DNA of 42,348 bases from CAZVED01 sp964626205 (GTDB taxonomy: Bacteria > Patescibacteriota > Patescibacteriia > SG8-24): assembly GCA_964626205.1 (NCBI GenBank), contig CAZVED010000006.1:1-42348 (forward strand), given 5' to 3'. Shown here piece by piece: positions 1 to 8,771 of this stretch (the stretch's first letter is position 1; each line of letters starts with the position of its first letter). A program made the position numbers and the translations under genes. A model generated the notes under the pieces. It worked only from the letters and a program-made list of their open reading frames with translations. It was not told the origin of the DNA and did not search any database.

Positions 1-113
1 CGTTTTTCACTATTCACATTATACACATATAGTTCCTAACAACCCTCATCAAATACCCCTGTAACCAAAGGGGGCTCCTGCGCCTTATGACGCCGGGGTT
101 AAGACACGAAGAT

Positions 114-1256
114 ATGGCTACGAAAACGACTCCAAAAACGACGAATTCCGAGCTTGAAGCGCTTCTTGAAGATGGCGCTTATTTGAATATTCCGAAACCC
201 GGCGACGTGGTGAAGGGCAAGATCATCTCCGTCAACCGCAACGAAGTGCGCGTCGACATCGACGGCTTCGGCACCGGTATCATCCGCGGCAAGGAAATCA
301 CCGACCCGTCTCGCCAGTTCGAAGACGTGGTCATCGGCGACGAGGTCGAAGCGACCGTCATCGAGCTCGAGAACGAGAACGGCGAGGTCGAACTCTCCTT
401 CCGCTTCGCCGGTCACCGCAAGGCATGGGACAAGCTCGCCGACCTCTTCCGCAGTGGCGAAACGGTTCCCGCGATTGTCACCGAAGCCAGCAAGGGCGGC
501 CTTCTCGTGAAGGTGGACCACATCTCCGGCTTCCTCCCGGTCTCCCAGCTTGCGCCGGACAATTACCCGCGTGTGGCCGGTGGCGACAAGGCGAAGATCT
601 TCGAGAAGCTCAAGACATTCATCGGCATGTCCATGGACGTGAAGGTCATCGACGCCAATGAACAGGACGAGAAGCTCATCGTCTCCGAAAAGGCGGTGTG
701 GGAAGACAAGCAGCAGAACATCATCTCCAAGTACAAGGTCGGCGACATCGTCGAAGGTGAGGTCTCCGCGCTCGCAGACTTCGGCGCGTTCGTGAAGTTC
801 GACATCCTGGAGGGTCTCGTGCACATCTCCGAGATCGCCTGGCAGCGCATCGACCACCCGCGCGACCTGCTCAAGGTCAGCGATATCGTCAAGGCGGAAA
901 TCATCGGCATCGAAGGCTCCAAGATCTTCCTCTCCATGAAGAAGCTCATCGAGGATCCGTGGAAGAACGTCGCCAAGAAGTACGCGATCGGCCAGAAGGT
1001 GCAAGGCAAGGTCCTTAAGGTGAACCCGTTCGGCTTCTTCGTGGAGCTGGACCCGGACATCCACGGCCTTGCGCACATCTCCGAGCTCGCATCCAAGCCG
1101 GTAACCGACCCGTCCGAAATCGCCAAGGCCGGCGAAACGCTTGAGTTCATGGTCGTCTCCATCGAACCGGAGCAGCATCGTCTCGGTCTCTCCCTTAAGG
1201 CCTTGAAGGAAGGCATCAAGAAGGAAGAGAAGAAGGACGAACCGAAGGCGGAGTAA
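114..1256 (+). CDS. rpsA: Ribosomal protein S1-like, four S1 domains
   Basis: A 380-residue RNA-binding protein made almost wholly of four OB-fold S1 domains, starting near residues 28, 115, 205 and 293. Domains 3 and 4 carry the classic GLVHISE and GLAHISE ends. E. coli S1 has six domains; four is common in CPR and other short forms. Family role: holds mRNA on the 30S subunit and helps start-site recognition, which would matter in a genome with many leaderless genes. The C-terminus is a charged Lys/Glu tail. The open frame extends up to 87, but 114 is preferred: a TAAGAC -10-like box lies 8 nt upstream, as in other leaderless genes here, and the ten extra residues look non-conserved. It ends at a bidirectional terminator shared with the next gene. 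Family assignment is firm; the start is moderately sure. Confidence 0.93.
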   Translation: MATKTTPKTTNSELEALLEDGAYLNIPKPGDVVKGKIISVNRNEVRVDIDGFGTGIIRGKEITDPSRQFEDVVIGDEVEATVIELENENGEVELSFRFAGHRKAWDKLADLFRSGETVPAIVTEASKGGLLVKVDHISGFLPVSQLAPDNYPRVAGGDKAKIFEKLKTFIGMSMDVKVIDANEQDEKLIVSEKAVWEDKQQNIISKYKVGDIVEGEVSALADFGAFVKFDILEGLVHISEIAWQRIDHPRDLLKVSDIVKAEIIGIEGSKIFLSMKKLIEDPWKNVAKKYAIGQKVQGKVLKVNPFGFFVELDPDIHGLAHISELASKPVTDPSEIAKAGETLEFMVVSIEPEQHRLGLSLKALKEGIKKEEKKDEPKAE

Positions 1257-1276
1257 GAACCGTCCACACAAAAAAA

Positions 1277-1304
1277 GACCTCTCGCACCTGCGGGAGGTC
1301 TTTT
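1277..1304. terminator. Bidirectional Rho-independent terminator
   Basis: A 10-bp stem (GACCTCTCGC with GCGGGAGGTC, one G-T pair) with loop ACCT. It is followed by T4 on the plus strand and preceded by an A run that serves the converging minus-strand gene. Confidence 0.9.
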
Positions 1305-1308
1305 GCGT

Positions 1309-1635
1309 TCAGAGCGTGGTGTAGCGTCGGAGCGACGCTCGAATGCTGTCGACCTTCGTCTTCGTGCCGCCGATGAACGCGTCGCGATCGAAGCCAGCGA
1401 TGCGACCACGGAGGTCGTCGATGCGGCGGTCGATGCGGCGCAGGCGCAGGCGCAGACGGACGACGGAGAACTTTGTCGAAGTAATGGTCTTGCCGAGAAC
1501 GTCGTGCACGGCATGGATGCCGTACTGCGCCGTTCGCAGCACCTCGTCGGCCGGAAGACGCGGGTCGAAATCCCGCACCTCTTGCATCACCGTCGCAACA
1601 AGCGTCTGTGCCTTCTGTAGTCGTTCCTTGAACAT
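1309..1635 (-). CDS. Small hypothetical protein, charged helical
   Basis: A 108-residue basic protein of unknown function. The sequence is rich in Arg, Lys, Asp and Leu with heptad-like spacing, suggesting mostly helical or coiled-coil structure; there is no signal peptide or membrane segment. The start at 1635 is well supported by AAGGAG 6 nt upstream and a TTGACC-17-TACAGT promoter about 50 nt further up. It converges with the S1 gene and shares its terminator. The C-terminal half has the run RLRLRLRRIDRRID, which could bind nucleic acid, but that is only a guess from composition. Not recognised as any family. Confidence 0.75.
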   Translation of the reverse strand: MFKERLQKAQTLVATVMQEVRDFDPRLPADEVLRTAQYGIHAVHDVLGKTITSTKFSVVRLRLRLRRIDRRIDDLRGRIAGFDRDAFIGGTKTKVDSIRASLRRYTTL

Positions 1636-1685
1636 CCTCGCTCCTTGGTAAGGACCATGGCCATTTTGAGGCCAGGTGAGCCGGG

Positions 1686-1714
1686 ACTGTAGCCTATCCC
1701 GAGACGACGGTCAA
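1686..1714 (-). promoter_or_regulatory. Promoter TTGACC-17-TACAGT
   Basis: -35 TTGACC at 1709-1714, a 17-bp spacer and -10 TACAGT at 1686-1691, read on the minus strand. It serves the small gene ending at 1309, leaving a leader of about 45 nt with a Shine-Dalgarno. Confidence 0.75.
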
Positions 1715-1791
1715 GACCTCCCCTGCCCCTTTATCTCACGCCACCATGTGGTAGAGTACCCCTATCCGCATAAGGCAGCTTATTCCTGACT

Positions 1792-3639
1792 ATGAAGAAC
1801 GCCACCTCATCCATCACCAAAAACCTCGTCATCTCGATTCTTCTGTTCCTCGTTCTCGCAGCCGTCCTGAGCATGGTCTCCTTGAACGAGGCCGAACCCG
1901 AACAAGTGCACCTTTCCGCCGTCGTCCGCCAGATCAACGATGGCACCGTGGAGTCCATCATCGTTCGCGGCAACATGCTCGACATCACGCTTGCAGATGG
2001 CAAGAAGCAAGAAGCCATGAAGGAGCAGGGTGAGTCGCTCACCGCCATCCTTTCGAACTACGGCGTGCAGGACGACAAGATGCAAGCCGTTGATATCGAC
2101 ATCCAACGTGAGTCCGGCTTTGCTTTCTGGCTCGGCACACTCCTCCCGTTCCTCCTTCCGTTCCTGCTCATCTCGGTGTTCATCTACTTCATGATGCGCC
2201 AGGTGCAGGGCGCGAACACGCGCGCGATGTCGTTCGGCACCAGCTCCGCACGCGAGATTCCGAAGAACGCCAAGGACCGTGTCACATTCAAGGACGTCGC
2301 GGGCGTGAAGGAGGCGAAGGAAGAGCTCACCGAGGTCGTGGAGTTCCTCAGGAACCCGAAAAAGTTCATCAGTCTCGGCGCGAAGATTCCGAAGGGTGTG
2401 CTCCTCATGGGCTCCCCGGGTACAGGTAAGACGCTTCTCGCACGCGCGGTCGCTGGCGAAGCGAACGTCCCGTTCTTCCACATCTCCGGTTCGGAGTTCG
2501 TGGAAATGTTCGTCGGTGTCGGTGCGTCACGCGTCCGTGACCTCTTCGCGAAAGCCAAGAAGTCCGCACCGTGCATCATCTTCATCGACGAAATCGACGC
2601 CGTCGGCCGCCAGCGCGGCGCTGGTCTCGGTGGCTCGCATGACGAGCGCGAACAGACGCTCAACCAGATTCTCGTGGACATGGATGGCTTCGACCCGAAC
2701 CAGGGCGTCATCATCCTCGCTGCAACGAACCGTCCGGATGTGCTCGACCCGGCACTCCTTCGCCCAGGTCGCTTCGACCGCCGCGTCATCCTCGACGAGC
2801 CAGACATCAACGACCGCGAGGCAATCCTCACCATCCACGCCAAGAACAAGCCGCTCGAGGACGACGTGAATATCCGTCGTATCGCCGAGCGCACACCGGG
2901 CTTCTCCGGCGCAGATCTCGCCAACCTCTTCAACGAAGCAGCCATCCTTGCCGCTCGCCGCAACAAGACCAAAGTAAGCAACTCGGAAATGCTCGAGAGC
3001 ATCGAGAAGGTTATGCTCGGTCCGGAGCGCAAGAGCTATCTCCTCTCCGAGAAGGAGCGCAAGGTGACGGCGTACCACGAAGCTGGCCACGCCCTCGTCG
3101 CGCACCTGCTCCCCCACGCCGACCCAATCCACAAGATCTCCATCATCTCCCGTGGCCGCGCTGCCGGCTACACAATGAAGCTCCCGTCGGAGGAAAAGCG
3201 CATGCATCGCCGTGCGGAATTCATCGACGACCTCGCCATGTCCTTGGGCGGCTACGTGTCCGAGCGCGAATTCTTCGGACCGGAGAACCTCACCACCGGT
3301 GCCTCCGACGACCTCCGTCGTGCGACCAAGCTTGCGCGCCGGCTCGTGACCGACTTCGGCATGTCCGAAGCGATGGGTCCTCGCACCTACGGCGAGAAGG
3401 AAGAAATGGTCTTCCTCGGCAAGGAAATCCACCATGAGCGCGACTACTCCGAGAAGGTCGCCGAACGCATCGACGACGAGGTCACCGGCCTCCTCGTGTC
3501 GGCCATGAAAACCGCGGAACGCCTCATCAAGGAGAATCGCCCCAAGATGGATGAGATTGCGAACACCTTGCTCGAGAAGGAAACTATTGAGAAGGAGGAG
3601 TTCGAGGCAATCATGGGACCGAAGACCGCCGCCGCATAG
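1792..3639 (+). CDS. ftsH: ATP-dependent zinc metalloprotease FtsH
   Basis: A 615-residue membrane AAA+ protease that degrades misfolded membrane proteins and short-lived regulators. Visible features: an N-terminal membrane segment (about 8-28), a periplasmic region, a second membrane segment (about 105-128), Walker A GSPGTGKT at 207-214, Walker B with FIDEID near 265, the second region of homology with ATNRPDVLD and RPGRFDR, and the zinc site HEAGH at 429-433, plus the downstream Asp region (LTTGASDDL). Length is typical. No Shine-Dalgarno sits before the start. A TGG-extended -10 box (TAGAGT, 1752-1757) lies 34 nt upstream and is the best promoter seen. It is divergent from the gene at 1309-1635. 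No strong hairpin separates its end from the next gene. Confidence 0.98.
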   Translation: MKNATSSITKNLVISILLFLVLAAVLSMVSLNEAEPEQVHLSAVVRQINDGTVESIIVRGNMLDITLADGKKQEAMKEQGESLTAILSNYGVQDDKMQAVDIDIQRESGFAFWLGTLLPFLLPFLLISVFIYFMMRQVQGANTRAMSFGTSSAREIPKNAKDRVTFKDVAGVKEAKEELTEVVEFLRNPKKFISLGAKIPKGVLLMGSPGTGKTLLARAVAGEANVPFFHISGSEFVEMFVGVGASRVRDLFAKAKKSAPCIIFIDEIDAVGRQRGAGLGGSHDEREQTLNQILVDMDGFDPNQGVIILAATNRPDVLDPALLRPGRFDRRVILDEPDINDREAILTIHAKNKPLEDDVNIRRIAERTPGFSGADLANLFNEAAILAARRNKTKVSNSEMLESIEKVMLGPERKSYLLSEKERKVTAYHEAGHALVAHLLPHADPIHKISIISRGRAAGYTMKLPSEEKRMHRRAEFIDDLAMSLGGYVSEREFFGPENLTTGASDDLRRATKLARRLVTDFGMSEAMGPRTYGEKEEMVFLGKEIHHERDYSEKVAERIDDEVTGLLVSAMKTAERLIKENRPKMDEIANTLLEKETIEKEEFEAIMGPKTAAA

Positions 3640-3705
3640 CGGGCCACTCCCGAATGGTGTAGAATGACGACAGTAACCAACCTGTCGTCATTTTCGTTCA
3701 GACGT

Positions 3706-4716
3706 ATGGCAGCATCCTCAAAAGGACCGGTTCCGGTCTACCGGCGCATCGCGCAGGACGCCTGGCGCATCGCCTGGCAACATCAGCATCTTTGGATTTT
3801 CGGCTTCTTCGCGACCTTCATCGGCTTCGGTGGGGTGTCCGAGGCGTTCCTCGGCGCCTACGACCGCGGCACCGGTGTCATTCCGATGCTCGTCGGAACG
3901 CACGCGAATCCCCTGTCCATCCTCCCTGGCGCATCGACGCTTCGCGCCATCATCCAGTATTCGTCGTATCCTCTGCTTTCCCTTGCCGTCTTCGGAGCGA
4001 TCTCCGCCGTCACGTTCGCCGTATTCGCATGGATCGTCACGACGTCCGTCGGTGCGCTCATCGCGAGTGTCGCGAAGATCTCGCGCGGCGGAGACCCCAC
4101 CTTCCCTGAAGCCATGCAGGAATCGACGAAGCGCTTCCTCCCGCTGTTCGCCGTCACCGCCTCCATGAAACTCGTCATCGCCACGGCGTTCTTCCTGACC
4201 GGAACAAACCTCTTCGCCTTGCTCATGGACGGCAGCGCGCTTGCGGGCATCGCTTACCTCTTCGCTTTCATCCTCTTCACGGCAGTCGCCGTCATCGCGT
4301 CCATCGTGCAGATCTTCGCGTCGAATGCGGCAGTCGTGAACGGTGACGGATTCCTTTCCTCCCTCCGGCATGGCTGGGACGTCCTGCGCCACCACTGGCT
4401 CGTAAGCCTCGAAATGACCGTCGTATTGTTCCTCGTGACCATGTTCGCCACGTTTGTCGCAGGATTTGCCGGCATCATCGCCGCAGTGCCGTTCGTCTTC
4501 CTCGTCCTGCTCGCCACCGCTGTCGGAGCGAACGGTGCCATTGTCTGGCTCGCGACGGTCGGTATCATCATCCTGTTGGCTGTCATCGTCGCACTCGGCT
4601 CGTTCCTCACCACATTCCAAAGCGCTGCATGGACGCTCCTCTGGCAGGACCTCCGCAAGAAAAAACACGGAGCACAGCTTGAGCATTGGGGGCTCGGGTG
4701 GTTCAGCAAAAAATGA
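3706..4716 (+). CDS. Polytopic membrane protein, unknown function
   Basis: About 336 residues with roughly six hydrophobic segments: one near residues 28-45, others in the middle (about 85-120, 145-170, 180-210) and two long ones near 235-265 and 275-310. A cytoplasmic basic tail carries LRKKKHGAQLEHW. The pattern of paired helices with small residues, and WTLLWQDL near the end, resembles the broad glycerophosphodiester-phosphodiesterase membrane-domain/DUF975-like group often seen in CPR genomes, but this is only an impression. Start: the open frame reaches 3664, but that ATG overlaps a probable -10 (TAGAAT, 3660-3665), so the ATG at 3706 is chosen; no Shine-Dalgarno is present. It follows ftsH by 66 nt and ends at a bidirectional terminator. 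Confidence 0.8.
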   Translation: MAASSKGPVPVYRRIAQDAWRIAWQHQHLWIFGFFATFIGFGGVSEAFLGAYDRGTGVIPMLVGTHANPLSILPGASTLRAIIQYSSYPLLSLAVFGAISAVTFAVFAWIVTTSVGALIASVAKISRGGDPTFPEAMQESTKRFLPLFAVTASMKLVIATAFFLTGTNLFALLMDGSALAGIAYLFAFILFTAVAVIASIVQIFASNAAVVNGDGFLSSLRHGWDVLRHHWLVSLEMTVVLFLVTMFATFVAGFAGIIAAVPFVFLVLLATAVGANGAIVWLATVGIIILLAVIVALGSFLTTFQSAAWTLLWQDLRKKKHGAQLEHWGLGWFSKK

Positions 4717-4727
4717 CGCAAGAAAAA

Positions 4728-4749
4728 ACGGCCTCCACACGGAGGTCGT
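4728..4749. terminator. Bidirectional Rho-independent terminator
   Basis: A 9-bp stem (ACGGCCTCC with GGAGGTCGT) with loop ACAC. T4 follows on the plus strand and a six-T run follows on the minus strand. It separates two converging genes. Confidence 0.85.
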
Positions 4750-4753
4750 TTTG

Positions 4754-5458
4754 TCATTCCTGGATATCGGGAGCGATACGGCCGCAATACGGCGCCACGG
4801 TCCGCACGTCGGGTATCGTGACCGGCCTGTGGCGAAGGATGCTACGGACGGCATCCTCGGAATACTCCGGGCCAGCGAACGGCATGTACGGCGCGAGGTC
4901 GGTGATGAGCCCCTCGTTCGCCCAATAGAACGCCGAGGCGCAGGAGACGGCCATATCTTTTTCAACGCCGAGGCGCAACAGAAGCGCGTCGGAACCGCCG
5001 CCGCCCTCCAGCTGACGATTGCATTCGCCGATATCGACACCGTCCTCTTTGCGGGCGATGCGGCAGACATGATTGATGTCCGTGATGCCCGCGCGCCGCG
5101 CTTCGCTGCTCGCCATCTCCTCGATGATAGACTCCGCGAATGCCCTGCGTTCGGCATCCGCGGGATCGCCATACCGGTCAATGGATGGCAGGAGGCGCGT
5201 CCCCTCGTCGAGCATGAGCAGCGCGTCTCGCTCGCCATAGAACGCGACGTGGAGAACGAACGCTGCGGCACGCTCAAACGCGAACGGCTTGTCCGGAGAG
5301 GCGCGTCGCTCGCTTTGCTCAGATTCCGTTCCGGGCAGAACAGGTGGACGAGCAGGAATCTCAGTGGCGGTGGTTCCACGCTCCAGGAACAGTCGCGGTG
5401 CCGCACTGAGCACGGATGCGCCGATGACCATTAACAGGAGTACAAGAGAACGAGGCAT
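4754..5458 (-). CDS. Secreted hypothetical protein
   Basis: A 234-residue protein starting with a clear signal-type segment (Arg at position 3, hydrophobic stretch SLVLLLMVIGASVLSAA) and then a low-complexity Pro/Thr/Glu linker, so it is probably exported or membrane-anchored. The mature part has four Cys (in HVCRIARKE, GECNRQ, AVSCAS and APYCGR), which could form disulfides outside the cell. No catalytic motif is recognised. The start at 5458 is supported by AAGGAG 6 nt upstream and a TTGACG-17-TACCGT promoter. It is back to back with the PilB/GspE gene. Function unknown. Confidence 0.75.
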   Translation of the reverse strand: MPRSLVLLLMVIGASVLSAAPRLFLERGTTATEIPARPPVLPGTESEQSERRASPDKPFAFERAAAFVLHVAFYGERDALLMLDEGTRLLPSIDRYGDPADAERRAFAESIIEEMASSEARRAGITDINHVCRIARKEDGVDIGECNRQLEGGGGSDALLLRLGVEKDMAVSCASAFYWANEGLITDLAPYMPFAGPEYSEDAVRSILRHRPVTIPDVRTVAPYCGRIAPDIQE

Positions 5459-5488
5459 GACTGCTCCTTCTGAATGAACGGTCCCTGC

Positions 5489-5517
5489 ACGGTAACGGCG
5501 CACCGCGCTCGCGTCAA
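5489..5517 (-). promoter_or_regulatory. Promoter TTGACG-17-TACCGT
   Basis: -35 TTGACG at 5512-5517 and -10 TACCGT at 5489-5494, minus strand. It serves the secreted unknown at 4754-5458, with a Shine-Dalgarno leader. Confidence 0.75.
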
Positions 5518-5527
5518 GCATGTCCGA

Positions 5528-5556
5528 TTGAAATAAGCCTGAAAAAATGCTATACT
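5528..5556 (+). promoter_or_regulatory. Leaderless promoter of the PilB/GspE gene
   Basis: -35 TTGAAA at 5528-5533, a 17-bp spacer and -10 TATACT at 5551-5556. Transcription should begin at or next to the ATG at 5565. This decides the start codon: an in-frame ATG at 5547 lies upstream of the -10 box. Confidence 0.8.
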
Positions 5557-5564
5557 TCCTGCAT

Positions 5565-7271
5565 ATGGCATCCATCGAGGACTTGCTCGGCAAAGGGAAG
5601 AAAACCGACGACGACACCCTCTCCGCGCAGGACAAACTCGCGAAGAAGATGGAGGACATCCGCCTAAAGGAGCTCGAGCGCGAGACCGAGGCGAAAGCGC
5701 GCAGCCTAGGCATCGAATACATCGACCTGGTCGGTTTTCCTGTTTCCCCGGAAGCAATCTCGCTCGTCCCCCGCGCGCAGGCCGAGAAGGCGAACCTTGT
5801 CGCGTTCTTCTACGGCGCGGACGCCGTGAAGATTGGCGCATTGGACCCGATGGATCCGCAGGTCGAGGAAATAAAATATCAGGTGGCCGAACGCTCACAC
5901 ACGGAAGTGAGCGTCTTCCTCGTGTCGAAGAAAAGCCTCGAGACCGCGCTCAAGATGTATGACGCGCTGCCGGAGATGAAGGAAATCGTCAAAGGCGTCG
6001 CCATCACCGCGGAGGAACTAAAGGCGCATCAGGACCGACTGACGACGCTCAAGGACCTCGATGCCTTGGTGCAAAAAACGTCGACATCGGACTTCGTCTC
6101 GCTCGTCATCGCCGCTGCGCTCAAGGGCGGCAGTTCCGACATTCACATCGAAGCCGGTGAAAAGCAAGTGGACATCCGTCTCCGCATCGACGGTGTGCTC
6201 AACAAAATCGCCGCAGTGGATCGTTCTCTTTGGCCGCGCATCGTGAACCGTTTCAAGCTGCTCTCCGGGCTAAAGCTCAACCTTACGACCGTCCCACAAG
6301 ATGGCCGCTTCACCATCTTCCTTACCGACGACAACAAGGTAGACGTCCGTGTCTCGACGCTTCCCACCGCGTACGGAGAATCCATCGTGATGCGTCTCTT
6401 GAAATCCGAGTCTGTCGGTCTCGAGTTCGAAAAGCTCGGTCTGCGCGGCGCATCGTTCGAACAGCTCAAGCGCGAAGTCGAACGCCCGAACGGCATGATC
6501 ATCACCACGGGCCCCACCGGTTCCGGTAAAACGACGACGCTGTACGCTATCCTCAACAAGCTGAACGATGAAGAAACGAAGATCATCACCCTCGAAGATC
6601 CGGTCGAGTTCAAGCTGAAGGGCATCAGCCAGTCGCAAATCGACAAGAGTAAAGACTACACCTTCGCGAAGGGCCTCCACTCCATCCTCCGCCAAGATCC
6701 GGATGTCGTGATGGTCGGTGAAATCCGCGAACTCGAAACGGCAGAGGTCGCTATTCAAGCAGCGCTGACCGGTCACTTGATGGTCTCGACCATTCATACC
6801 AACTCGGCAGCAGGTGCCATTCCGCGCTTCCTCTCCATGGGTGTAAAGCCGTTCCTCCTCGCACCAGCGCTCAACGCTGTCATCGGCCAGCGTCTCATCC
6901 GCACGATTCATAAGGATTGCAAGGTGGAGGACAAGGAGGTCCGCCCGGATTTCATCGAGCGCGCAAAAAAAATCCTTTCGGAAATCAGCCCGAAGGCGAA
7001 CGAGAAGGTGGATCTGGAGAACATGACCTTCTACAAAGGCGCCGGCTGCGCGGGCTGCAACGGCCTCGGCCTCAAGGGACGCCTCGGTATCTACGAGATC
7101 ATGGTCATGACACCGGAGATTGAAAAGGTCATCCTCGGCGGCCAGGTCTCGGAATACGACATGCAGCGTATCGCGACAGAGAACGGCATGGTGACGATGG
7201 TGCAGGATGGCGTTCTCAAAGCGCTCGACGGCGTGACGACACTGGAAGAAGTGTTCGGGGTTGCGGAATAA
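5565..7271 (+). CDS. pilB: Type IV pilus assembly / type II secretion ATPase (PilB/GspE family)
   Basis: A 568-residue hexameric cytoplasmic ATPase that powers pilus extension or pseudopilus assembly. An N-terminal MshEN-like region (about 50-160) precedes the GspE domain with Walker A GPTGSGKT at 316-323, an Asp box around EDPVEF, Walker B DPDVVMVGEI and a His box STIHTNSA. The family usually has two CxxC pairs binding zinc. Here the second is intact (GCAGC), but the first has only one Cys (HKDCKVED), so the zinc site is partly degenerate. The chosen start removes six residues encoded upstream of the promoter -10. No other pilus gene is adjacent in this window. It ends at a strong terminator shared with the converging gene. 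Confidence 0.93.
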   Translation: MASIEDLLGKGKKTDDDTLSAQDKLAKKMEDIRLKELERETEAKARSLGIEYIDLVGFPVSPEAISLVPRAQAEKANLVAFFYGADAVKIGALDPMDPQVEEIKYQVAERSHTEVSVFLVSKKSLETALKMYDALPEMKEIVKGVAITAEELKAHQDRLTTLKDLDALVQKTSTSDFVSLVIAAALKGGSSDIHIEAGEKQVDIRLRIDGVLNKIAAVDRSLWPRIVNRFKLLSGLKLNLTTVPQDGRFTIFLTDDNKVDVRVSTLPTAYGESIVMRLLKSESVGLEFEKLGLRGASFEQLKREVERPNGMIITTGPTGSGKTTTLYAILNKLNDEETKIITLEDPVEFKLKGISQSQIDKSKDYTFAKGLHSILRQDPDVVMVGEIRELETAEVAIQAALTGHLMVSTIHTNSAAGAIPRFLSMGVKPFLLAPALNAVIGQRLIRTIHKDCKVEDKEVRPDFIERAKKILSEISPKANEKVDLENMTFYKGAGCAGCNGLGLKGRLGIYEIMVMTPEIEKVILGGQVSEYDMQRIATENGMVTMVQDGVLKALDGVTTLEEVFGVAE

Positions 7272-7287
7272 CGACGAGATAAAAAAG

Positions 7288-7315
7288 ACCCCGTCCGCAC
7301 ACGCGGACGGGGTTT
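7288..7315. terminator. Bidirectional Rho-independent terminator
   Basis: A perfect 11-bp stem (ACCCCGTCCGC with its complement) with loop ACAC. It is flanked by an A6 run on the left and TTT on the right, between converging genes. Confidence 0.9.
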
Positions 7316-7323
7316 CGTTGTAC

Positions 7324-8760
7324 CTAGAGATCTTCGAGTGTCAGCTCGGGTCCGTCATCATCTTCCGGCATGGCGCCTTCGCAGACGAATGACGGATAGG
7401 CATCCGACGCGTCGTTGAGAGGAGCGAGCGCGTGGCCGAGCGGCGTAACGGAGTGGCCTTCGATGCGTGCGATGCACGCGTCGATCTCCATCTCTGCCGC
7501 GACCATGAACCCTCGGTCAGCGTCGCCTCGTCCGGTCTCGAGATGTCTCCCTTCGTGCCGGAACGCCGTACGCAAGAGATGCGGTTGCGGGAACAGGAAC
7601 CCGTTCCCACCAGGCACGACGCGCATCGCGACACCGCGCTCAGAACGTCCGAGCATGCAGTACGCAGTGCGCGTATCGGTGCCTGCCGGATCCGCATAGA
7701 ACCGGAACGGATACGCCGCGCGTGACGGGAAGTGCCGCACGAAAAGGCGGTACTCGGCGAGGAACAACGCACGGTGCGCGTCGTCGATGGCCGTGAACGG
7801 CACGCCGACTTCTTCTTCCGGCTTCGGCGCGACGTCCTGTGCGGACGGAATGCCGATGCGACGGAGGAAATCCTTCGCACCGGATGACGCAGGACGGAGA
7901 ACCACATGGCGATACACCTGCTCCGCATCGGCATCGATCTGCGTGACGCCGGAAGCCGTGCAAACNNNNNNNNNNNNNNNNNNNNNNNNNNNNNNNNNNN
8001 NNNNNNNNNNNNNNNNNNNNNNNNNNNNNNNNNNNNNNNNNNNNNNNNNNNNNNNNNNNNNNNNNACGTAGTCGAACCTGCCGAGCATCGACGGATCCTT
8101 GGAGCAATCGACCATCATGCCGTTCACGAACAGACGCGTGGCATCCTCCTGCGATCGCCACCGGATAGCACCGATCGAGCCGATGTCCCTCTGCGGGTGA
8201 CGCGAACTGAGAAAGGTGAAGTAGCGTTGGCTCTTGTCGAGCAGATGCTCCGACCCTTCGTTCATCTGGATGAATGCCGCCGTCTCGCCCGGAGGCGCGA
8301 AGGACGGCCGGTCCACATACTCGATGCGGAACGCTTTGTCCTCGTCATCCGCGTTCTTGAGGTATTCGCGGAACAGCTTGAACTCACGCGTCTCGTCGGC
8401 ACCGATGGGTTGGTCCCAGTCACGAAAGGCGTCGATGCTCATGTTCCACGGCACGCGCGTTTCCGCGACCGTGCCATCGGCGGCGAGGTCCTGCCATCGC
8501 AGCATGATCTGCGGAACGATGGCATCGCCATACACCACATCTTCCACCTCGTAACTGAGCGCGAACCGACTATGGTGGTCCGAGGATGCGACGACGACGT
8601 GCAGGTCCAGGCGCATTGCCGCGAGTGCGGCGAGTTTGAGTCCGGATCCCTTATGCCCGCCGATTGCCGGGTCGTCCATGCGGTCACGCTTCGTGGAATA
8701 CCCGAAGAGTGTGAGTGCGATGCGGTTCATCGTACCGCGGTTCCTGATGGCAATGTACAT
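7324..8760 (-). CDS. GHKL-type ATPase joined to an HExxH region, interrupted by N gap
   Basis: About 478 codons counting 34 codons of N. The N-terminus has features of a GHKL ATPase: an Asn-containing helix (RNRGTMNRIAL), then FGYSTKRD and GGHKGSGLKLA, which fit the ATP-lid and Gly-rich motifs of a family of STKRD/GSGLK proteins seen in bacteria and phages. Near the C-terminus is HEGRH (402-406 with N placeholders), matching the HExxH zinc-peptidase motif, with acidic residues about 18 further on (AAEMEID) that could give the third ligand. The tail is very acidic. The start at 8760 follows AAGGAGG and a TTGACA-17-TACGGT promoter with an inverted repeat. The frame stays open across the gap, but the true gap length is unknown. 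Activity and substrate unknown; the ATPase call is moderate, the zincin call weaker. Confidence 0.65.
   Translation of the reverse strand: MYIAIRNRGTMNRIALTLFGYSTKRDRMDDPAIGGHKGSGLKLAALAAMRLDLHVVVASSDHHSRFALSYEVEDVVYGDAIVPQIMLRWQDLAADGTVAETRVPWNMSIDAFRDWDQPIGADETREFKLFREYLKNADDEDKAFRIEYVDRPSFAPPGETAAFIQMNEGSEHLLDKSQRYFTFLSSRHPQRDIGSIGAIRWRSQEDATRLFVNGMMVDCSKDPSMLGRFDYXXXXXXXXXXXXXXXXXXXXXXXXXXXXXXXXXXVCTASGVTQIDADAEQVYRHVVLRPASSGAKDFLRRIGIPSAQDVAPKPEEEVGVPFTAIDDAHRALFLAEYRLFVRHFPSRAAYPFRFYADPAGTDTRTAYCMLGRSERGVAMRVVPGGNGFLFPQPHLLRTAFRHEGRHLETGRGDADRGFMVAAEMEIDACIARIEGHSVTPLGHALAPLNDASDAYPSFVCEGAMPEDDDGPELTLEDL
7966..8065. other. Assembly gap of 100 N
   Basis: Exactly 100 N inside a coding region. 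The round number suggests a scaffolding placeholder, so real length and content are unknown and residues here should not be interpreted. Confidence 0.99.
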
Positions 8761-8771
8761 GGCAGTGACCT

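Noticed and set aside
99..1514. Long open frame antisense to the S1 gene, and similar long antisense frames over other genes (for example 3718-5406, 12444-13595, 12862-14496, 15549-17135, 20416-21888, 24936-26396).
   Set aside because: They are mirrors of clearly homologous genes. The strong third-position GC bias of the real genes keeps opposite frames open; the products show no family motifs, domain order or ribosome sites.
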